NCBI GenBank assembly: GCA_017405545.1
Contig: JAFRAF010000353.1
Location: forward strand, 1 to 11,686
Length of the DNA: 11,686 nucleotides
Origin: Oscillospiraceae bacterium
Lineage (GTDB): Bacteria; Bacillota; Clostridia; Oscillospirales; Oscillospiraceae
Direction: 5' to 3'
Positions 5,910 to 11,686 of this stretch are shown one piece after another; position 1 is the stretch's first letter; the number at the start of each line of letters is the position of its first letter. The translations under genes were made by a program, and so were the position numbers. Under the pieces are notes generated by a model. That model ran no database searches. It had not been told where the DNA came from and was given only the letters and a program-made list of their open reading frames with translations.

Positions 5910-7277
5910 TTGACCCTTAGCGAATATATAGCTTCAATCAAAGGCAAACGGATTTCCGTTCTCGGCCTGGGCGTGAGCAATATGCCCCTTATAAACACAC
6001 TGCTGGAATGCGGCTGCGACGTCACGGCCCACGACAAGGCAAAGCGTGAGGATATTCCGGAAAAGGCCGACAGCCTTGAAAAGCTGGGCGCAAAGCTGCG
6101 GCTGGGCGAGGACTACCTCGACAATATCGACGGGGAGATCATCTTCCGCACCCCCGGACTGCACCCCGACACCCCGGGCATAAAAAAGGCCGTGGCGGCG
6201 GGCGCCGAGCTCACGTCGGAGATGGAGCTCTTCTTCAAGGTCTGCCCCTGCCGCATAATCGCCATCACCGGCAGCGACGGCAAAACCACAACGACTACGA
6301 TAATATCCGAACTGCTGAAGGCGGCGGGCTATAATGTCCACCTGGGCGGCAACATTGGCAAGCCCCTGCTCACTGAAGCGGACAGCTACGGGGAAAAGGA
6401 CATCGCCGTGCTGGAGCTGAGCTCCTTCCAGCTCATCACCATGTGCTGTGACCCGGATGTGTCGGTCATCACCAATCTGGCCCCCAATCATCTCGATATA
6501 CACAAGGACATGGATGAGTATATAAGCTCCAAGAAGAATATCTTCAAGGGGCAGAGCGCCGACAAGGTCCTGGTGCTGAATCTGGACAACGACATCACCG
6601 CCTCATTCATCCCGGAGGCCACGGCAAAGGTCCGCTGCTTCAGCCGCAGGCAGGCCGTTTCCGAGGGGGCGCATTGCCTTGACGGGAAGATATATTTAAA
6701 CGGCGATTACCTCATGGACGCGGCGGAGATCTTCATCCCCGGCGTCCACAATGTGGAAAACTTTTTAGCCGCGTTCTCAGCCGTCGACGGCATGGTGCCG
6801 AGAGAGGTCATGGTCCGTACGGCAAGGGAGTTTAAAGGCGTTGAGCACCGCATAGAGCACGTGCGCTGCCTCAGGGGCGTGGACTATTACAATGACTCCA
6901 TCGCCTCCAGTCCCTCGCGCACCACCGCGGGCCTCAACTCCTTTGAAAAAAAAGTCATACTCATCGCCGGAGGCAAGGACAAGGGCGTGCCCTTCGATTC
7001 CCTCAGCGACATCATTATGGACAGGGTCAAGCTGCTGGTACTCACAGGCGCGGCAAGGGGCAAGATACGCTCAGCCCTTGAGAGCAATCCCCGATACTCG
7101 GGACAGCCGCCTGTCGTCGAGTATCAGGTCTTTAAAGACGCCGTCCTCGGCGCCGCCGAAAGGGCAGAGCCCGGCGATGTGGTGATACTCTCCCCGGCAT
7201 GTACATCTTTCGACTGCTTTAAGAACTTTGCCGAGCGGGGCAATACATTCAAGGAAATCGTCATGGGGCTTGAATAG
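5910..7277 (+). CDS. murD: UDP-N-acetylmuramoylalanine--D-glutamate ligase
   Basis: A 455-residue cytoplasmic Mur ligase, normal length for MurD; it adds D-glutamate to UDP-MurNAc-L-Ala with ATP during peptidoglycan precursor synthesis. Residues 13-105 are the UDP-binding Rossmann domain (ISVLGLGVSN). The central ATPase domain has the P-loop ITGSDGKTTTT (119-129), LELSSFQL (168-175) and APNHLDIH (191-198). K208 (YISSKKNIF) is in the place of the carbamylated lysine. The C-terminal domain shows EHRIE, the YYNDSIASSPSRT segment in the glutamate-binding region, and LSPACTSFDCFKNFAERG. The start is TTG with a good ribosome binding site. It stands outside a division/cell-wall cluster, heads this operon and directly abuts the next gene. 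Confidence 0.96.
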   Translation: MTLSEYIASIKGKRISVLGLGVSNMPLINTLLECGCDVTAHDKAKREDIPEKADSLEKLGAKLRLGEDYLDNIDGEIIFRTPGLHPDTPGIKKAVAAGAELTSEMELFFKVCPCRIIAITGSDGKTTTTTIISELLKAAGYNVHLGGNIGKPLLTEADSYGEKDIAVLELSSFQLITMCCDPDVSVITNLAPNHLDIHKDMDEYISSKKNIFKGQSADKVLVLNLDNDITASFIPEATAKVRCFSRRQAVSEGAHCLDGKIYLNGDYLMDAAEIFIPGVHNVENFLAAFSAVDGMVPREVMVRTAREFKGVEHRIEHVRCLRGVDYYNDSIASSPSRTTAGLNSFEKKVILIAGGKDKGVPFDSLSDIIMDRVKLLVLTGAARGKIRSALESNPRYSGQPPVVEYQVFKDAVLGAAERAEPGDVVILSPACTSFDCFKNFAERGNTFKEIVMGLE

Positions 7278-8525
7278 ATGGATATAAAGATTGATGACAG
7301 AGTGTATCAGCTGTCGGAGAGGGCCATGGAGCTCATCTCCGGGCAGTTCAGCTCCATAGACAGAATCGCAGAGGAGAACACCGCGAAAGTCATGAGCGCA
7401 TTCAGGAACAACCGTGTGTCCGATACCTGCTTCGCCGGTACAACGGGCTACGGCTATGACGACGGCGGACGTGAGACTTTGGACAGAGTCTATACCGAAG
7501 TGTTTCGGGCGGAGAGCGCCCTTGTACGCTCGGGCTTCGTTAACGGCACCCATGCCATATGCGCAGCGCTGTTTGCGTCACTTAAGCCCGGCGACGTGCT
7601 TCTGGCCGCCACCGGCGCGCCCTACGATACTCTTCGCGGCGCCATAGGCATCACAGGGGACTATCACGGCTCCCTGAAATTCTACGGCGTGGGCTATCAG
7701 CAGGTCGATATGACAGCCGACGGCCATCCCGACTATGAGGGCATAGAGGCCGCGCTGAGCAATCAAAGCATAGGCGCGGTGGAGATACAGCGATCCCGGG
7801 GTTACAGCGGCCGCAACGCCCTGAGCATCGATGAGATAGGCCGCATATGTGACATCGTCCACAGACTCAGGCCCGATGTGAACATAGTGGTCGACAACTG
7901 CTACGGTGAATTTGTGGAGACCAGAGAGCCCACAGAGGTGGGGGCTGACCTCTGCGCCGGTTCACTTATAAAGAACCCCGGCGGGGGAATAGCGCCCGCC
8001 GGGGGATATGTGGTCGGCAGGGGAGAGCTTGTGGAAAAGGCCGCCTACCATCTGACCGTGCCGGGCATAGGCGGTGAGTGCGGCGCGACTCTCGGCCAGA
8101 ACCGGCTGCTTTTCCAGGGGCTGTTCCTGGCACCTCATGTGGTGGCCCAGGCCTTGAAAACGGCCCTGTTCTGCGCATCAATGATGGAGCTGATGGGCTA
8201 TAAGACCTATCCCTCGTATTCGGAGACGCGCAGCGACATTATCCAGACGATAGAGTTTGAAAACGGGGACGAGCTTGTCCGCTTCTGCAGGGGCATACAG
8301 TCAGCTTCCCCTGTTGATTCCTTTGTAACCCCTGAGCCCTGGGCCATGCCCGGCTATGATGATCCCGTGGTCATGGCTGCGGGAGCATTCATACAGGGCT
8401 CATCCATAGAGCTCTCGGCCGACGGGCCCATGCGTCCGCCTTTCAGGGCCTTCATGCAGGGCGGACTGACCTTTGAATCCGGAAAGCTGGGGATAATGCT
8501 GTCTGCAAACGAACTGCTGTCGTAA
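7278..8525 (+). CDS. PLP-dependent methionine gamma-lyase family protein (YnbB-like, 'aluminium resistance' family)
   Basis: A 415-residue protein of fold-type I PLP enzymes, recognisable as the family annotated methionine gamma-lyase-like or aluminium resistance protein (Bacillus YnbB relatives). The expected PLP lysine is K232 in GSLIKNPGGG (229-237), and D206 in IVVDNCYGEF would pair with the pyridine nitrogen. The N-terminal TTGYGYDDGGRETLD (55-69) and the SGFVNGTHAI segment (85-94) are typical of this family. The ATG follows the murD TAG with no gap, implying translational coupling; only a weak GGGG lies upstream. The true substrate is unsettled; C-S lyase activity is inferred from the superfamily. 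Many Firmicutes keep it near housekeeping genes, so the metal-resistance name should not be taken as function. Confidence 0.88.
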   Translation: MDIKIDDRVYQLSERAMELISGQFSSIDRIAEENTAKVMSAFRNNRVSDTCFAGTTGYGYDDGGRETLDRVYTEVFRAESALVRSGFVNGTHAICAALFASLKPGDVLLAATGAPYDTLRGAIGITGDYHGSLKFYGVGYQQVDMTADGHPDYEGIEAALSNQSIGAVEIQRSRGYSGRNALSIDEIGRICDIVHRLRPDVNIVVDNCYGEFVETREPTEVGADLCAGSLIKNPGGGIAPAGGYVVGRGELVEKAAYHLTVPGIGGECGATLGQNRLLFQGLFLAPHVVAQALKTALFCASMMELMGYKTYPSYSETRSDIIQTIEFENGDELVRFCRGIQSASPVDSFVTPEPWAMPGYDDPVVMAAGAFIQGSSIELSADGPMRPPFRAFMQGGLTFESGKLGIMLSANELLS

Positions 8526-8569
8526 CAGGCCCGCTAAACACATAGACTCCATAAAGGGGGTCGTGTGTC

Positions 8570-11686
<3,117 letters not shown>

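Noticed and set aside
5406..5913. Open frames of 81 and 111 codons on the plus strand across 5406-5913.
   Set aside because: They run antisense through RNase P RNA and the promoter region; the RNA call explains the sequence fully.
5851..5913. A 20-codon leader frame (MKINAVPKGS...) whose TGA overlaps the TTG start of murD.
   Set aside because: It would be almost leaderless from the predicted start near 5850 and has no ribosome binding site; murD has its own good one. The overlap is worth remembering but not enough for a gene call.

Overview
The window looks like chromosomal DNA of an endospore-forming clostridial Firmicute, most likely Oscillospiraceae or a near relative. The grounds are moderately GC-rich genes separated by AT-rich gaps, strong GGAGG-type ribosome binding sites, TTG and GTG starts, a YunB-type sporulation protein and a class A RNase P RNA. 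The lineage is inferred from gene content and style; no species is claimed.

Left half (about 1-5063, minus strand). Read in the direction of transcription there is an ABC importer of the nitrate/taurine/sulfonate type (ATPase 5063-4242, lipoprotein binding protein 4149-2989, permease 2955-2200). It is followed by a corrinoid methyltransferase module: a MtaA/CmuA-type member of the uroporphyrinogen decarboxylase (UroD) superfamily (2074-968), a MtaC/MttC-type corrinoid protein (864-193), and the first 51 codons of a further gene that looks like a second UroD-type methyltransferase (153 to beyond the left edge). The simplest reading is a substrate-dedicated demethylation system: import a methylated compound, move its methyl group onto the corrinoid protein, then pass it to a C1 carrier. 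The substrate cannot be told from the sequence, and no MttB/MtaB-type substrate methyltransferase or corrinoid reductive activator lies in the window.

Centre (5064-5909). An AT-rich leader of the importer operon is followed by the RNase P RNA gene rnpB (minus strand, about 5757-5402) with its own strong terminator (5399-5364) and a near-consensus promoter. A second near-consensus promoter points the other way, into murD, so the two transcription units are divergent.

Right half (5910-11686, plus strand). This is a tightly packed, probably co-transcribed group: murD (TTG start), a PLP-dependent methionine gamma-lyase-family protein starting directly after the murD stop, yunB, ligA, and the start of a multidrug/lipid-type ABC exporter that overlaps the ligA end. 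The exporter reading frame appears broken by one extra T in a T6 run close to its start. The genes mix cell wall synthesis, sporulation and DNA replication/repair.

The most interesting part is the importer plus corrinoid methyltransferase cluster, a candidate demethylation pathway of unknown substrate. The apparent frameshift in the exporter is the main oddity on the right.
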